64,000 nt of DNA from Prochlorococcus sp. AG-363-J23 (GCA_003280245.1 QCFN01000002.1:1-64000), one strand, 5' to 3'; shown: positions 27,903-36,937, counted from the first letter of the stretch. Notes: generated by a model from the sequence alone, not told the origin. Made by a program: numbers and translations.

Positions 27903-28714
27903 GTTTAACTTCAGAAATTAACGTTTTAAGCAAGACGCAATTGAGGGATTTGCATAATCTTCTTGATCTAGTTTCTGATCGTCAAAGGCAAGACTTTGGC
28001 CATGTAACTTCTGATATCAAAAAAGATGGGACTTTAATTACTGATTGTGATCGATGGAGCGATTTAACTCTTGTAAGCGAATTGGACAAAATTGCAAGAG
28101 GAGAAGGTGTTCTTAGTGAAGAAGGAACTAAATATGTTCCTGATTCAGAGGCTTATTGGGTTGTTGATCCATTGGATGGAACCACAAATTTTTCTGCAGG
28201 AATTCCACACTGGGCGATTTCAGTTGCTCGTTTTGTAAATGGTCAACCGCAAACTACTTTTCTGGATTTGCCTGCTTTACGGCAAAGAATCGTTGCTATA
28301 AGAGATAGAGGAGTTTGGGTAAATGGTAAGCCACTTTTGTATACAAATAGATTTCTTTCTAAGAGTGCGTGTGTTTCATTATGTAGTCGATCTATTCGAA
28401 TTCTTCAATGTCAACCAGATAGATCTTTCCCTGGGAAAATTCGTTTATTAGGTGTGGCAAGTTTAAATATGGCTAGTGTTGCTTTAGGACAAACTGCAGC
28501 TGCTTTAGAAGCTACACCAAAGATTTGGGACCTTGCATCAGCTTGGCTTGTCTTGACTGAGATGATGTGTCCTATTCAGTGGCTCGAAGCAGACCCTTCA
28601 AAACTGTATCCAGGACAAAATCTTTCTGAAGTTGATTTTCCTGTATTAGTTGCTGCTTCGGAGGAGCAGTTGAAAAGATTTTTACCTTGGGGAAAGTTAT
28701 TACTGCAAAATTAG
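27899..28714 (+). CDS. Inositol monophosphatase family protein
   Basis: The Mg-dependent phosphatase motifs are present: EEG for the first metal (VLSEEG), WVVDPLDGTTNF, and WDLASAWLVLTE near residues 205-220. Members of this family hydrolyse inositol phosphate, 3'-phosphoadenosine phosphate, fructose bisphosphate or histidinol phosphate, and the substrate is not decided here. The start ATG overlaps the TolC stop (ATGA), indicating translational coupling. Confidence 0.88.
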   Translation: MSLTSEINVLSKTQLRDLHNLLDLVSDRQRQDFGHVTSDIKKDGTLITDCDRWSDLTLVSELDKIARGEGVLSEEGTKYVPDSEAYWVVDPLDGTTNFSAGIPHWAISVARFVNGQPQTTFLDLPALRQRIVAIRDRGVWVNGKPLLYTNRFLSKSACVSLCSRSIRILQCQPDRSFPGKIRLLGVASLNMASVALGQTAAALEATPKIWDLASAWLVLTEMMCPIQWLEADPSKLYPGQNLSEVDFPVLVAASEEQLKRFLPWGKLLLQN

Positions 28715-28876
28715 ATTGTGGAAATACTTCTAAATTCATATTTTTGAAACTAAATTCATAATTAGTATGCTGGATATAAATTCGTTTAGTTTGAACTTTA
28801 GTTATTCCTTTTTGATGAGAGTATATTTTTTTTTTAAATCTGAGCTACTGTTGACTATAGTAAATGTACTTCAGTT

Positions 28877-29803
28877 TTGATTTTACGTTTTAGACGACGG
28901 GCAAGGTGGTTGATTGGTAGTTTATGGCGAGCCTATCAAAGCTGGAATAGGTGTGACTGTGTAGATCTCAGTGCAGCCTTTGCTTATTACTCTCTTCAGT
29001 CTTTATTTCCAATACTTTTAATTTCTCTTTCAGTTGCTTCCTGGTTTTTAGGACAACCTTATGGCCTTGACCAGAAAATTATTACTTTTACTGCTCAGGT
29101 TCTACCACCATCTGTTGTTGGTTTAGTTGATTCAACTCTTGTGAAACTTGTTAATCAGGGTTTTGGAGCAGGTTTATTAGGTGCTGTTTTTTTGATGGTT
29201 ACGGCAGGTAATGCATATCTAACTTTGCAAAGGGGTACAGACCGAATTTGGGAGGATACATTTCCCATACCTTTTGAACCGGCGCCATGGAAAATCCAAG
29301 CTTTCCGATTTTTAAGAGCGCGTTTAGAAGCTTTTTTGGTGGTTATTTTGGTTGGTATTTTGGTTGTTATTGATCAAGTCAGCACTAATGTTCGCATGAT
29401 TCCAGGAGCAGTTTTTGATGATTTAACTCGAACAATTCCATGGCTAGCAGAATGGTTGTCACACGTCCCTGTTCTTGAGGTAGGGCAGTTCATAATTCCA
29501 TTATTGGGATTATCAGGTATGGCTTTGTTGCTGCAAGCTTTACTGCCAAGTCGAAGAGTTCCAATACAGCCTTTAATTCCTGGATCTTTATTAATAGGTA
29601 CTCTTCTTACCACTCTTAATTTGGCTGTCAGTCGAAGTATTCTTTCTTTAGGGTCTAGATTTCAGGCTTATGGATTTATTGGAGGAGTTTTAGTTCTTAC
29701 TCTTTGGGTCTGGATGATAGGGGTAATTATTTATTTTGGCCAGTGCTGGAGTGTAGTATTGGCTTGTATGTCATCAAATAGGCGGATCGAAGGAAGTCTT
29801 TAG
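28877..29803 (+). CDS. YihY/BrkB family inner membrane protein
   Basis: A 308-residue integral membrane protein with six hydrophobic segments. The family signs are DLSAAFAYYSLQSLFPILL near residue 30, GNAYLTLQRGTDRIWE near 115, and the final helix GFIGGVLVLTLWVWMIGVIIYFGQ. It was once named ribonuclease BN in error; actual function is unknown. The TTG start at 28877 is the only one that keeps the full basic N-terminus (LRFRRRARW). Confidence 0.85.
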   Translation: MILRFRRRARWLIGSLWRAYQSWNRCDCVDLSAAFAYYSLQSLFPILLISLSVASWFLGQPYGLDQKIITFTAQVLPPSVVGLVDSTLVKLVNQGFGAGLLGAVFLMVTAGNAYLTLQRGTDRIWEDTFPIPFEPAPWKIQAFRFLRARLEAFLVVILVGILVVIDQVSTNVRMIPGAVFDDLTRTIPWLAEWLSHVPVLEVGQFIIPLLGLSGMALLLQALLPSRRVPIQPLIPGSLLIGTLLTTLNLAVSRSILSLGSRFQAYGFIGGVLVLTLWVWMIGVIIYFGQCWSVVLACMSSNRRIEGSL

Positions 29804-29960
29804 TCTTTGTCAGATAAGAATTAATTGAAAGGTTTATACTTATAGATCAAGTCCCTATGTAATTTTTGTTCTAGTTATTAGTTTTTTATTGTAGATTAGG
29901 GAAAATTGACTCTTAAGTTCTTTTGCTTGGTTTTAAGTTTCCTGACGGCTTTTAGGCTAT

Positions 29961-30296
29961 ATGAGCAGGCCTTCTCCAATCCTGTGGATAGCTCTTCTGT
30001 TTCTGCTTTTGTTGCCATCAACTGCAGGAAGGCTTTTACTTGACCTTGCCGGTGGGCTTGTTTTGTTCCTTTTGGTTTTACCTTTTATCCTTGGTGGATT
30101 AGGTTGGCTAGGTTGGAGATTGTTACAGAGTAGATTGGTTACCTGTGAAGTATGTGGATTGACTATTTTGCCTTCTTCTTTGCAATGCCCAGCTTGTGGA
30201 TATGAGCTTAAGACAAAGCGCCCTGATGATGATCTTACAAGCTCCATTCCTGCAAGCGAGATAACAATTGATGTTTCTGCTGAAGATGCAGATTAG
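29961..30296 (+). CDS. Small membrane protein with zinc ribbon
   Basis: A 111-residue protein with two hydrophobic helices (about 6-50) followed by a CXXC-X11-CXXC zinc ribbon (CEVCG and CPACG at about 63-81) and an acidic tail. I do not recognise a named family. The arrangement, a membrane anchor with a cytosolic ribbon, could be a scaffold or sensor. It stands alone, convergent with xseB. Confidence 0.7.
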   Translation: MSRPSPILWIALLFLLLLPSTAGRLLLDLAGGLVLFLLVLPFILGGLGWLGWRLLQSRLVTCEVCGLTILPSSLQCPACGYELKTKRPDDDLTSSIPASEITIDVSAEDAD

Positions 30297-30335
30297 TATA
30301 GAAAAGTAATTATAAAGTCTAAATTTTTGATTTTT

Positions 30336-30641
30336 CTAAGTATTTTTTTCTTGTATATCTAGAGTAATTGGATCAAGTTGAATAATGTTTTGTTCAATCT
30401 TGGAAAGCAGAACTTCGCAGTGCTGTAAATATAATTTACCTTTTAGATAATTGTCGCAGAGTTTTTCTACAGGAATTTCCTCATTTTGTAGTTCTCTTAT
30501 TAGTTTGTCTAGTTGCTCAAGTGATTCTTCGTAACTTAGCTTGGAAATTTCGCTTGCTAATTTATCTTCTTTCTTTTTTTTGTTAGGAAAGTCATTCCCT
30601 TCCTTTATTTTTTTGTTTTCTTTGGAATTTTTAAGATTCAT
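30336..30641 (-). CDS. xseB: Exodeoxyribonuclease VII small subunit
   Basis: XseB coats the long coiled arm of XseA in exonuclease VII, which degrades single-stranded DNA. The core LSYEESLEQLDKLIRELQNEEIPVEKLCDNYLKGKLYLQHCEVLL is the family signature (residues about 35-80). A lysine-rich 30-residue N-terminal extension precedes it. The start overlaps the xseA stop by four bases, so the two subunits are coupled. Confidence 0.92.
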   Translation of the reverse strand: MNLKNSKENKKIKEGNDFPNKKKKEDKLASEISKLSYEESLEQLDKLIRELQNEEIPVEKLCDNYLKGKLYLQHCEVLLSKIEQNIIQLDPITLDIQEKNT

Positions 30642-31786
30642 TGTTTATCACTTAATGATTTGATTTGAGCATCAATTATGCCGTCTTTAAGGAGGATGCT
30701 TATTTCTTGATTTGGATCTACTTCGCTGATAGATTTAATTGGTTTTCCGTATTTATTTTGTACTATTGAAAATCCACGGTTTAACCATCTATGAGGCGAT
30801 AATGCTTCAATGATTGCATGTTTTTGTGCGAGATTAATGTGGTAATTTTTAATCGATTGTAAAGGTGAGTTTGCTTCCCATAATGTATGACGTTCTGATA
30901 GCAAATATCTTTTCTTGTGGAGCAACTTATTTGTTTCGTAAGTGAGGCGATCTTGCTTTTTGCTAAGTTCGATTCTTGCTGATTCTTTATTGGTTAATAG
31001 TGCAACAATTGCGGCTGTTGGTGTGGCGGCTCGATAATCAGCTACTAGATCCGTAACTGTGAGATCATCTTCATGGCCAAGCCCTGTTACTACTGGAATA
31101 GTCAATTGTGCAATTGTTCGGCATAGTAACTCATCATCAAAAACCATAAGGTCTTCTCTGCTGCCTCCACCTCGGGCGATAACAATTGCCTCAATTTTTA
31201 ATTGACTTTGCTTCTTTGAGAGTTGATCTAGTACAAATTTTATTTCGTTTGAAACTTCTCCTTGAACTGGAATAGGAATAACTATTAAGTCGGTTAGCGG
31301 CCATCTTTCTTTTGCGGTTCTAAGCATATCTGCTAGAGCTGAGCTAGGGACGCTAGTTAGAATCGCTATTCTTGATGGATATGCAGGCAAATGTTTACGC
31401 TTGCTGGGGTCTATGATTCCTTCATTAGTTAGCTTCTCCTTAACTATTTCAAATTTTCTAAGAATGGTTTTGATGCTTGGTTTTATATCAAGAATATTGA
31501 TTGTTAAGGATGCTCTTGTGGCCCAGAAATTAAGCTTCCCGATTACAATAACTTGGTCGCCTTCTTCCGGTTGGTAGTTGAGTTTTTCTAATTTTGACGA
31601 CCAAATTACTGCATTGATGCTTGTATTTTCTTCAAAGAGTGAAAGCCATAAATGGCCCTTCTTTTTCTGTGGTTTAGATACTGAACCCTCTACGATGAAT
31701 CGAGGAGCAAATCCCCTTTCAAGCAGCGATCCAATCGCCGTATTCAGTTGCGGTACTGAGTATTTAGGTAGGGAGTTAGTGGTCAA
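30638..31786 (-). CDS. xseA: Exodeoxyribonuclease VII large subunit
   Basis: XseA is the catalytic subunit. An OB-fold (residues about 5-100, with FIVEGSVSKPQKKKGHLWLSL) precedes the nuclease core: IAILTSVPSSALADML, AIVIARGGGSREDL, and VVTGLGHEDDLTVTDLVADYRAATPTAA. At 382 residues it is shorter than the 450-residue E. coli enzyme, mainly in the helical arm. It overlaps the small membrane-protein gene upstream by 11 bases and xseB downstream by four. Confidence 0.95.
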   Translation of the reverse strand: MTTNSLPKYSVPQLNTAIGSLLERGFAPRFIVEGSVSKPQKKKGHLWLSLFEENTSINAVIWSSKLEKLNYQPEEGDQVIVIGKLNFWATRASLTINILDIKPSIKTILRKFEIVKEKLTNEGIIDPSKRKHLPAYPSRIAILTSVPSSALADMLRTAKERWPLTDLIVIPIPVQGEVSNEIKFVLDQLSKKQSQLKIEAIVIARGGGSREDLMVFDDELLCRTIAQLTIPVVTGLGHEDDLTVTDLVADYRAATPTAAIVALLTNKESARIELSKKQDRLTYETNKLLHKKRYLLSERHTLWEANSPLQSIKNYHINLAQKHAIIEALSPHRWLNRGFSIVQNKYGKPIKSISEVDPNQEISILLKDGIIDAQIKSLSDKQ

Positions 31787-31952
31787 GACGCCTATATTCC
31801 CGCCACCAGTAAAGACAGATTAAAGAAGTTAGAAATGTTAGAACTGCCCCCCAAAGATGGTGAATTTGGGTAGTAGTAATGGCCACTACAACGCAAGCTG
31901 TGCTTAGTAGCCTTGCTCCATCTCTACGGTTGCTTACAAAAAACTTGCTCAA
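31776..31952 (-). CDS. Small membrane protein upstream of xseA
   Basis: A 58-residue protein with two short hydrophobic stretches (LLSTACVVVAITTTQ and LWGAVLTFLTSLICLYW) and a basic C-terminal end. I chose TTG at 31952 because an AGAGG ribosome site lies six bases upstream; the same frame runs open to ATG 32021 with a less convincing sequence. It overlaps the xseA start by 11 bases. I do not recognise a family. Confidence 0.6.
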   Translation of the reverse strand: MSKFFVSNRRDGARLLSTACVVVAITTTQIHHLWGAVLTFLTSLICLYWWREYRRLDH

Positions 31953-32042
31953 GGAGACCTCTTTTAAATTTAAATAATGAAATTCAACAAAATGAGTCAC
32001 CTCTAAGTTATGAGTAATCAAATTGCAGTGTTCCTTGGTTAA

Positions 32043-32189
32043 TCAACTGATACCTATTTGGGCAAGGATCCCTTGTCCAGTCATCAGTTCTGTCAACAAA
32101 CCAAGAAAGATGCCTGTCATTGCAAGACGACCATTCCAGGTCTCTGCATAGGTGACAAAGCCAAATCTTGTTTGATCATCATTAGCCAT
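32043..32189 (-). CDS. hli: High-light-inducible protein (one-helix LHC-like)
   Basis: A 48-residue HLIP of the chlorophyll a/b-binding superfamily. The chlorophyll-binding motif ExxNGRLAM (AETWNGRLAM, residues 15-24) lies in the single membrane helix. These proteins bind chlorophyll and carotenoid in thylakoids, protect photosystem II assembly under excess light, and are numerous in Prochlorococcus. It is too short for a usual ORF cut-off. It lies between an unknown 127-residue protein gene and the small membrane-protein gene on the same strand. Confidence 0.93.
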   Translation of the reverse strand: MANDDQTRFGFVTYAETWNGRLAMTGIFLGLLTELMTGQGILAQIGIS

Positions 32190-32219
32190 TGATAAACCTC
32201 ATGAGTTGTTCAATCTGAA

Positions 32220-32603
32220 TTAGCGTACGTGGCGAGCTCCGTCTACAGGGTGATAATCCTCACCAGTTAATTCCTCATAGATAATTGCAGGAAGACCTGT
32301 TTCAAACATAGTTTGAAGCGCTTCTTTTAGGAAGGGATTCCAGCCGCCAGTGCTGACTTTGCCATGACGAACTGTCCAATCCCAGGTGCCTTGAAGGTCC
32401 CTTGGAATACGACCTTCGCGGTCTCGCCTAGCTACAAGGTCTAATGACTCAACTAAACCAACCTGAATGGGCTTTTTGCCATATGCAGGGGTAAGGCTCA
32501 GTTCCAATCTCACAGGATCTTCTTTGAGAATCCGTAGTCGGAATCTTGGAGGTAATTTCACAGCTTTAATTACTGCAGCAATGATGCGGGTTTTTTGTTC
32601 CAC
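32220..32603 (-). CDS. Conserved hypothetical protein
   Basis: A soluble 127-residue protein without membrane segments. Conserved-looking parts are PPRFRLRILKEDPVRLEL near residue 18, DLVARRDREGRIPRDLQGTWDW near 55, and GWNPFLKEALQTMFETGLPAIIYEELTGEDYHPVDGARHVR at the end. I do not recognise the family. It lies 30 bases upstream of the hli gene on the same strand, which hints at a photosynthesis-related context only by position. Confidence 0.65.
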   Translation of the reverse strand: MEQKTRIIAAVIKAVKLPPRFRLRILKEDPVRLELSLTPAYGKKPIQVGLVESLDLVARRDREGRIPRDLQGTWDWTVRHGKVSTGGWNPFLKEALQTMFETGLPAIIYEELTGEDYHPVDGARHVR

Positions 32604-32664
32604 CAGATTTGCTCCCTCAGGTCTTTATGAAGTGCAATTGCACTGAATGTCCAGTTTTCTTACT

Positions 32665-32940
32665 TTATTCAGAAGAGGTTTCCGCTGATTCAGGTGGTTC
32701 ATTGTCTTCTGAAAAACGCACAGTTAGTAGTTCTTCGTTGGTGATACGCCCCTCTTTGTCAAGCAATTCTGGATGAATAGTTAATCGACCTGTTCGATCA
32801 TCTGATGAGTTCTTCTTAGGAGGATCTTCGCTATTAGTGTTTGAGGTTGAAAAAAATCCCTTCCCCATGACACGAAAAGCTTGCCAAAGCAGCAAGAGTG
32901 CAACTACGCCGTAAAACAGTGGGAAGACAGTGCTGAGCAT
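32665..32940 (-). CDS. DUF2973 membrane-anchored protein
   Basis: A 91-residue protein with an N-terminal membrane helix (about 2-21) and a polar tail. The tail has TIHPELLDKEGRITNEELLTVRF, typical of the cyanobacterial DUF2973 family. Function unknown. It is the first gene of a minus-strand series that continues with the 127-residue unknown, hli, a small membrane protein, xseA and xseB. Confidence 0.78.
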   Translation of the reverse strand: MLSTVFPLFYGVVALLLLWQAFRVMGKGFFSTSNTNSEDPPKKNSSDDRTGRLTIHPELLDKEGRITNEELLTVRFSEDNEPPESAETSSE

Positions 32941-33150
32941 TAATCAATCTGGCTAGAAATTAAGGGGAGATCTTTAGAACACACTTAAGTACAGGATTAC
33001 TTGTCCTTTGATTCCATAGATATTTCATCATCTTTCATTCAGGAACTTACATGTCAGTTCGCAGGGAAAGGAAAGCCCCTCTGAAAACGAGGGCCATTGT
33101 TGTAAAACTTTATACTTATACGGCGTTCAGTTAGTAGCTTTGTTGAATTA

Positions 33151-34344
33151 ATGAGACATTTGTTTGTGGAATATCCGGTGGACTTCACAAGGAATTTGAA
33201 ATCAAAAATTCTTTCCGGAATTTTTCCAAGTTGTTTTGTGCTTATGGCTGGGATGAGTCTTGTTGCCATTCCGCCTGGCTTAGGCATGCCCCCTTTAAAA
33301 ATTGGACCAGCCAAAAAATCTCTATCTCGTGGTTCATTCGTTGCAGATGCAGTGCGAAGAAGTGGTCCCGCTGTTGTAACTATCGAAACGCAACGAACTG
33401 TGCGTTCTCAAAGCACTTCAGGTTTGCCACCGGGATTTTTTATTGATCCTTATTTAAATCGGTTTTTTGGCTTGCAAGGGATGGTGCAACCAAGATCCCG
33501 AATCGAAAGAGGACAGGGTAGTGGGGTGATTTTTGACCCTGAGGGTCTTGTTCTTACCAATGCTCATGTTGTTGAAAATATGGACCGCTTAATCGTTGGT
33601 TTGCCTGACGGGAGAAGAATCTCGGGAAGGTTGCTTGGCCAGGATTCTCTTACCGATTTAGCTGTAGTGCGCCTGGATGAGTCAGGTCCTTGGCCAACAG
33701 CACCTTTAGGTGATTCTGATGTATTGAATGTTGGTGACTGGGCCATTGCTGTTGGTAATCCATTTGGGCTTGAAAACACTGTCACACTTGGAATAGTTAG
33801 CAATCTCAATAGGAATGTTTCTCAGTTAGGTATATCCGGCAAGCGACTTGATTTGATACAAACTGATGCTGCAATCAATCCTGGTAATTCAGGAGGCCCA
33901 TTACTTAATTCCGAGGGAGAGGTGGTAGGGATCAATACACTCGTTCGATCAGGTCCTGGAGCAGGACTTGGTTTCGCTATCCCTATTAACAGAGCAAGAG
34001 CTATAGCAAAGCAGCTGGTTCAAAAAGGTCGCGCTTCTCATCCAATGGTTGGGATTAGCCTCTCAGCTGTACCAATAAAAAGAAATTCTGGCAAGAAACA
34101 ACCAGGGGCTGTAATTCGCTTTGTGGTGCCTAGAGGTCCAGCAGACTTGGCAGGGTTAAAAGTTGATGATGTGATTATTAGTGTGGGGCGGGTTCGGATG
34201 AAGGACCCTTCTGAAGTGGTGACAGCGATTAATCGACACAGGGTAGGTATGCCCCTTAGTTTCGAAGTAAAGCGAGGTGCTAGAAAAATTGAGATAATTG
34301 TTTATCCCGTGGAAATGGAGGATATGAGACAACGAGTGCGTTAA
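33151..34344 (+). CDS. HtrA/Deg-type serine protease with one PDZ domain
   Basis: A trypsin-like periplasmic or lumenal protease for protein quality control. From ATG 33151 the catalytic triad is H139 (TNAHVV), D169 (LTDLAVV) and S247 (GNSGGP). A single PDZ domain occupies about residues 295-390, with [18 protein letters not shown]. The N-terminus has a hydrophobic segment (about 20-42) consistent with an export signal. An in-frame ATG at 33244 would remove half of it. Cyanobacteria usually carry HtrA, HhoA and HhoB; which one this is cannot be decided. Confidence 0.92.
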   Translation: MRHLFVEYPVDFTRNLKSKILSGIFPSCFVLMAGMSLVAIPPGLGMPPLKIGPAKKSLSRGSFVADAVRRSGPAVVTIETQRTVRSQSTSGLPPGFFIDPYLNRFFGLQGMVQPRSRIERGQGSGVIFDPEGLVLTNAHVVENMDRLIVGLPDGRRISGRLLGQDSLTDLAVVRLDESGPWPTAPLGDSDVLNVGDWAIAVGNPFGLENTVTLGIVSNLNRNVSQLGISGKRLDLIQTDAAINPGNSGGPLLNSEGEVVGINTLVRSGPGAGLGFAIPINRARAIAKQLVQKGRASHPMVGISLSAVPIKRNSGKKQPGAVIRFVVPRGPADLAGLKVDDVIISVGRVRMKDPSEVVTAINRHRVGMPLSFEVKRGARKIEIIVYPVEMEDMRQRVR

Positions 34345-34447
34345 AGAATTTTCAAGGCTCGCTTAAGGCCTTTTTGGGCCATATGATCTAAAGGAAATTT
34401 GCTATTGACAAGTGAATAAGTCGAAATAAAATTTGCTTGGATTCTTG

Positions 34448-34597
34448 TTACTCACTAGGCTCTTTGAGCTCTTCTACGCAACGGGTGATGCATTCGCCGT
34501 CATCTACTGAGCATGAAGTGATGCACTGAAAATAGGTTTCAACAGCATCTAAGGACTTGTTTTTTGCTTTGTTATGGTCTGAATTGCTGCTTGTCAT
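34448..34597 (-). CDS. Twin-CX3C 49-residue protein
   Basis: A 49-residue frame with a polar, charged N-terminus and a core that contains C25, C29, C36 and C40, that is CX3C-X6-CX3C within an amphipathic pair (TYFQCITSC and GECITRCVEEL). The spacing resembles small helical-hairpin proteins held by two disulfides or binding a metal. No signal peptide. The frame has a clean ATG and TAA and lies in an otherwise gene-free gap between the HtrA protease and the ABC-F gene. No function is known to me. Confidence 0.6.
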   Translation of the reverse strand: MTSSNSDHNKAKNKSLDAVETYFQCITSCSVDDGECITRCVEELKEPSE

Positions 34598-34738
34598 GGA
34601 TGTTCTAAATTTTGCTTTGGCAGTTTTTTAAGCATATGCACACTCATGGACTTAGTAAAGAGAAATAAGTCTTACTGCTTAATCGATTGTTAAGTTTTTT
34701 AAGAAAGAATATTACTTTATTAAAAGGATTGATTGGAT

Positions 34739-36436
34739 TTAGGATTTCTTTTTCTTTCTCTTTGCTAAGCGCTTTGCTTCCTTTTTTGCAAGTTCTAATG
34801 CTTTTTCTGCTGCCAATCGCTCTTCTCTTTTCTTTTCTTGATAGTAATTAAAATTACCATGATAAAGAATAAGTTCACCATCTTTTAATTCGACTATTTT
34901 ATTGGCAACTTTGGAAACAAAATAGCGATCATGTGAGATGATTATCGCAGACCCTGCGTATTCATTTAAAGCTTCTTCGAGCATTTCTTTGGATGGAATA
35001 TCTAGGTGATTTGTTGGTTCGTCAAGAAGTAATAGATTTGATGATTTAACAAGCATTAATGCTAAAGCTAGTCTAGCCTTTTCTCCTCCGCTAAGGTTTG
35101 CAACCTCTTTGAAAACTGCGTCATCACTTAATCCAAAGCTTCCCAAAAGTGATCTAACTTCCGTTTGGCTCCAGTCAGGAACTATCTCAAAGATTGTATT
35201 AATTACATCTTTATTCAGATTTAAAGCTTCTGCTTGATTTTGCTCGAAGTAACTAGCTAATACTTTGTGCTTTCCCAAAGAAACTGATCCTTCATCTGGT
35301 TTTTCCATACCCATTATTAGACGTAATAAAGTCGACTTCCCTGCACCATTTGGTCCTACAAGGGCAATTTTTTCTCCAGCCATCACTTCTAGATTCGCTT
35401 CTAAAAAAAGAATTTTATCTCCATAGCAGTGGGTTAAGTTTTTAATGATTGCTACCTCTTTTCCTGATCGAGGTGAAGGAGGAAATCGGAAATAGGGACC
35501 GCTAATATCTTCAAGAGGTTTTTCGATTCTTTCTATTTTTTCTAGAAGTTTCTCTCGACTTTTAGCTTGTGAGCTTCTTGTAGCACTAGCTCGAAATCTA
35601 TCTATATATTCTTGTTGGATAGATAGATCTTTTTGTTGTCTTTCAAATGCAGCTTTATTAGATTCTTGCTCTAGTTTCTTCTGCTCTAGATGGCTTGTAT
35701 AATTACCTAGATATGTTTTAGATATACCTCGCTCGGTACTTATAATTTTGTTGCAGATTCGATCTAAGAAAGTTCTGTCATGGCTAATAACTACCATTGC
35801 AGAAGCTTGCTTGCTTAGATAAGTTTCAAGCCATTCAATTGTATTTAAATCTAAATGATTAGTTGGTTCATCTAGTAGCAGAATATCCGGATCTTGAAGC
35901 ATTATCTTCCCTAAAGCAATTCTCATTTGCCAGCCTCCCGAGAAGTTTCCTACTAATTCATTGGCTTCTATTGAGTTAAATCCAATATTGGGAAGCATTT
36001 TTTCTACTCGAGCTTCTAATTCGTATCCCTGAAGTCCTTCGAAGTGATTTTGGAGATTTCCTAATTCTTTTACTAGAGTTTCTAGGTATTGATCATCTTC
36101 GGAAGCTTTTTTTGTCGTCATCAATTCTTCTATTTCTTGCAGCTTTTGTAGTACTTCTGCGGCAGCTTCAAATGCTTGGAAGAGCTCTTCTTTGACCGTG
36201 TGCTTTGGATTTACATCAAACTCTTGCTGAAGATAAGCAATACGAGGACTCCCTTCTCGCACAATTTGGCCACTTGATGGGTCTTCTATTTCAGCAATGA
36301 TTTTGAATTGGGTTGATTTTCCAGCACCGTTAACACCAACAAGACCTATGCGATCTCCGGTTTTTAGTTCCCAACTGATGTCCCTTAGGACTTCTCCTGT
36401 GGGATAGATCTTTGATACGTGCTCAAGTCGTAGCAC
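34739..36436 (-). CDS. ABC-F family ribosome-associated ATPase
   Basis: A soluble tandem ATPase with two ABC domains and no membrane part. Walker A motifs are at residues 34-42 (GVNGAGKST) and 361-369 (GPNGAGKST). The first signature is NFSGGWQ (164-170), the second LSGGEKARL, and both Walker B sites read LLLLDEPTNHLD. The linker (about 240-310) is long, charged and helical, as in ABC-F translation factors (EttA/Uup/YdiF). A lysine-rich C-terminal helix ends the protein. The subgroup is unclear. Confidence 0.92.
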   Translation of the reverse strand: MLRLEHVSKIYPTGEVLRDISWELKTGDRIGLVGVNGAGKSTQFKIIAEIEDPSSGQIVREGSPRIAYLQQEFDVNPKHTVKEELFQAFEAAAEVLQKLQEIEELMTTKKASEDDQYLETLVKELGNLQNHFEGLQGYELEARVEKMLPNIGFNSIEANELVGNFSGGWQMRIALGKIMLQDPDILLLDEPTNHLDLNTIEWLETYLSKQASAMVVISHDRTFLDRICNKIISTERGISKTYLGNYTSHLEQKKLEQESNKAAFERQQKDLSIQQEYIDRFRASATRSSQAKSREKLLEKIERIEKPLEDISGPYFRFPPSPRSGKEVAIIKNLTHCYGDKILFLEANLEVMAGEKIALVGPNGAGKSTLLRLIMGMEKPDEGSVSLGKHKVLASYFEQNQAEALNLNKDVINTIFEIVPDWSQTEVRSLLGSFGLSDDAVFKEVANLSGGEKARLALALMLVKSSNLLLLDEPTNHLDIPSKEMLEEALNEYAGSAIIISHDRYFVSKVANKIVELKDGELILYHGNFNYYQEKKREERLAAEKALELAKKEAKRLAKRKKKKS

Positions 36437-36516
36437 TCTTAAAAGTTCGTCCTCATACCATCATCTCTTTTGATGCGCATGCAAACTGTCTATATACCCA
36501 TTCCGGATTGTCTCTG

Positions 36517-36696
36517 ATGGTGAAACTAGAACAAATTACTGCTCTGGTTTTGGCGGCTGGACTTGCAATACCTAGTTATTGGTTTTTTTGGACATTGGCT
36601 GGAGGAGGAGGTTATGACCGCCGTGGACAGCCTGTCATGGAGGAATCAAATTCGCTGCAGGTTAGTCCGGCACCTAAAGACCTCCTCGAACCTTAA
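36517..36696 (+). CDS. Small single-span membrane protein
   Basis: From ATG at 36517 the frame gives 59 residues: one hydrophobic helix (about 5-27, ITALVLAAGLAIPSYWFFW), then GGGGYDRRGQP and a polar tail. An upstream TTG at 36412 would extend the frame into the start of the divergent ABC-F gene and is less likely. The 3' end overlaps the convergent Nif11-like gene by 23 bases. I do not recognise a family. Confidence 0.6.
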   Translation: MVKLEQITALVLAAGLAIPSYWFFWTLAGGGGYDRRGQPVMEESNSLQVSPAPKDLLEP

Positions 36697-36904
36697 TGAA
36701 CCATTTCTTAGTCTCATCGTCGTCAAGAGCTTCTAAATGGGATTTAACTTCTTCTGGAGTCACAGGAAGACCCACGGTTTTCCCTAGTTCACAAATAGTT
36801 TGTAGTGCTCCTTGAGGATTCTGAAGAGCTTGCCTGAATAGAGCTTGAGTTTGTTCAGGGTTTTTTTTAATTCGTTCGTAAAGCTTTTCAGCGTTACTGC
36901 TCAT
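36674..36904 (-). CDS. Nif11-like small protein
   Basis: A 76-residue helical protein. The middle (LYERIKKNPEQTQALFRQA, then a CELGKTVGLPVTPEEV stretch) resembles the Nif11 leader-domain pattern of helix, dP..., AxxxG, t.eE. It ends in KVRGGL, so a GG pair is only one residue from the stop and no core peptide follows. It may be a regulator or a remnant leader. Confidence in the family is low; confidence that it is coding is moderate. Confidence 0.6.
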   Translation of the reverse strand: MSSNAEKLYERIKKNPEQTQALFRQALQNPQGALQTICELGKTVGLPVTPEEVKSHLEALDDDETKKWFIKVRGGL

Positions 36905-36937
36905 TGGAAATTTAGTAGCTATTGAAACCCTATTCAG

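Noticed and set aside
28733..28760. Repeated TAAATTCATA in the gap before the YihY gene
   Set aside because: Two copies of a ten-base AT-rich word in an AT-rich gap can arise by chance; no third copy or spacing pattern is seen.
28826..28838. Run of T residues as a terminator
   Set aside because: No stem precedes the run, and it is only about 40 bases upstream of the next start on the same strand.
33054..33314. Minus-strand open frame of 86 codons across the 5' end of the HtrA gene
   Set aside because: It overlaps the signal-peptide region of a well-supported gene on the other strand, has no family resemblance and low-complexity composition.
34678..34700. Hairpin CTTAA-loop-TTAAG followed by six T
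   Set aside because: The T run is on the plus strand, but no plus-strand gene ends nearby (the HtrA gene ends at 34344 with a minus-strand gene between). The stem is only five A/T-rich pairs.
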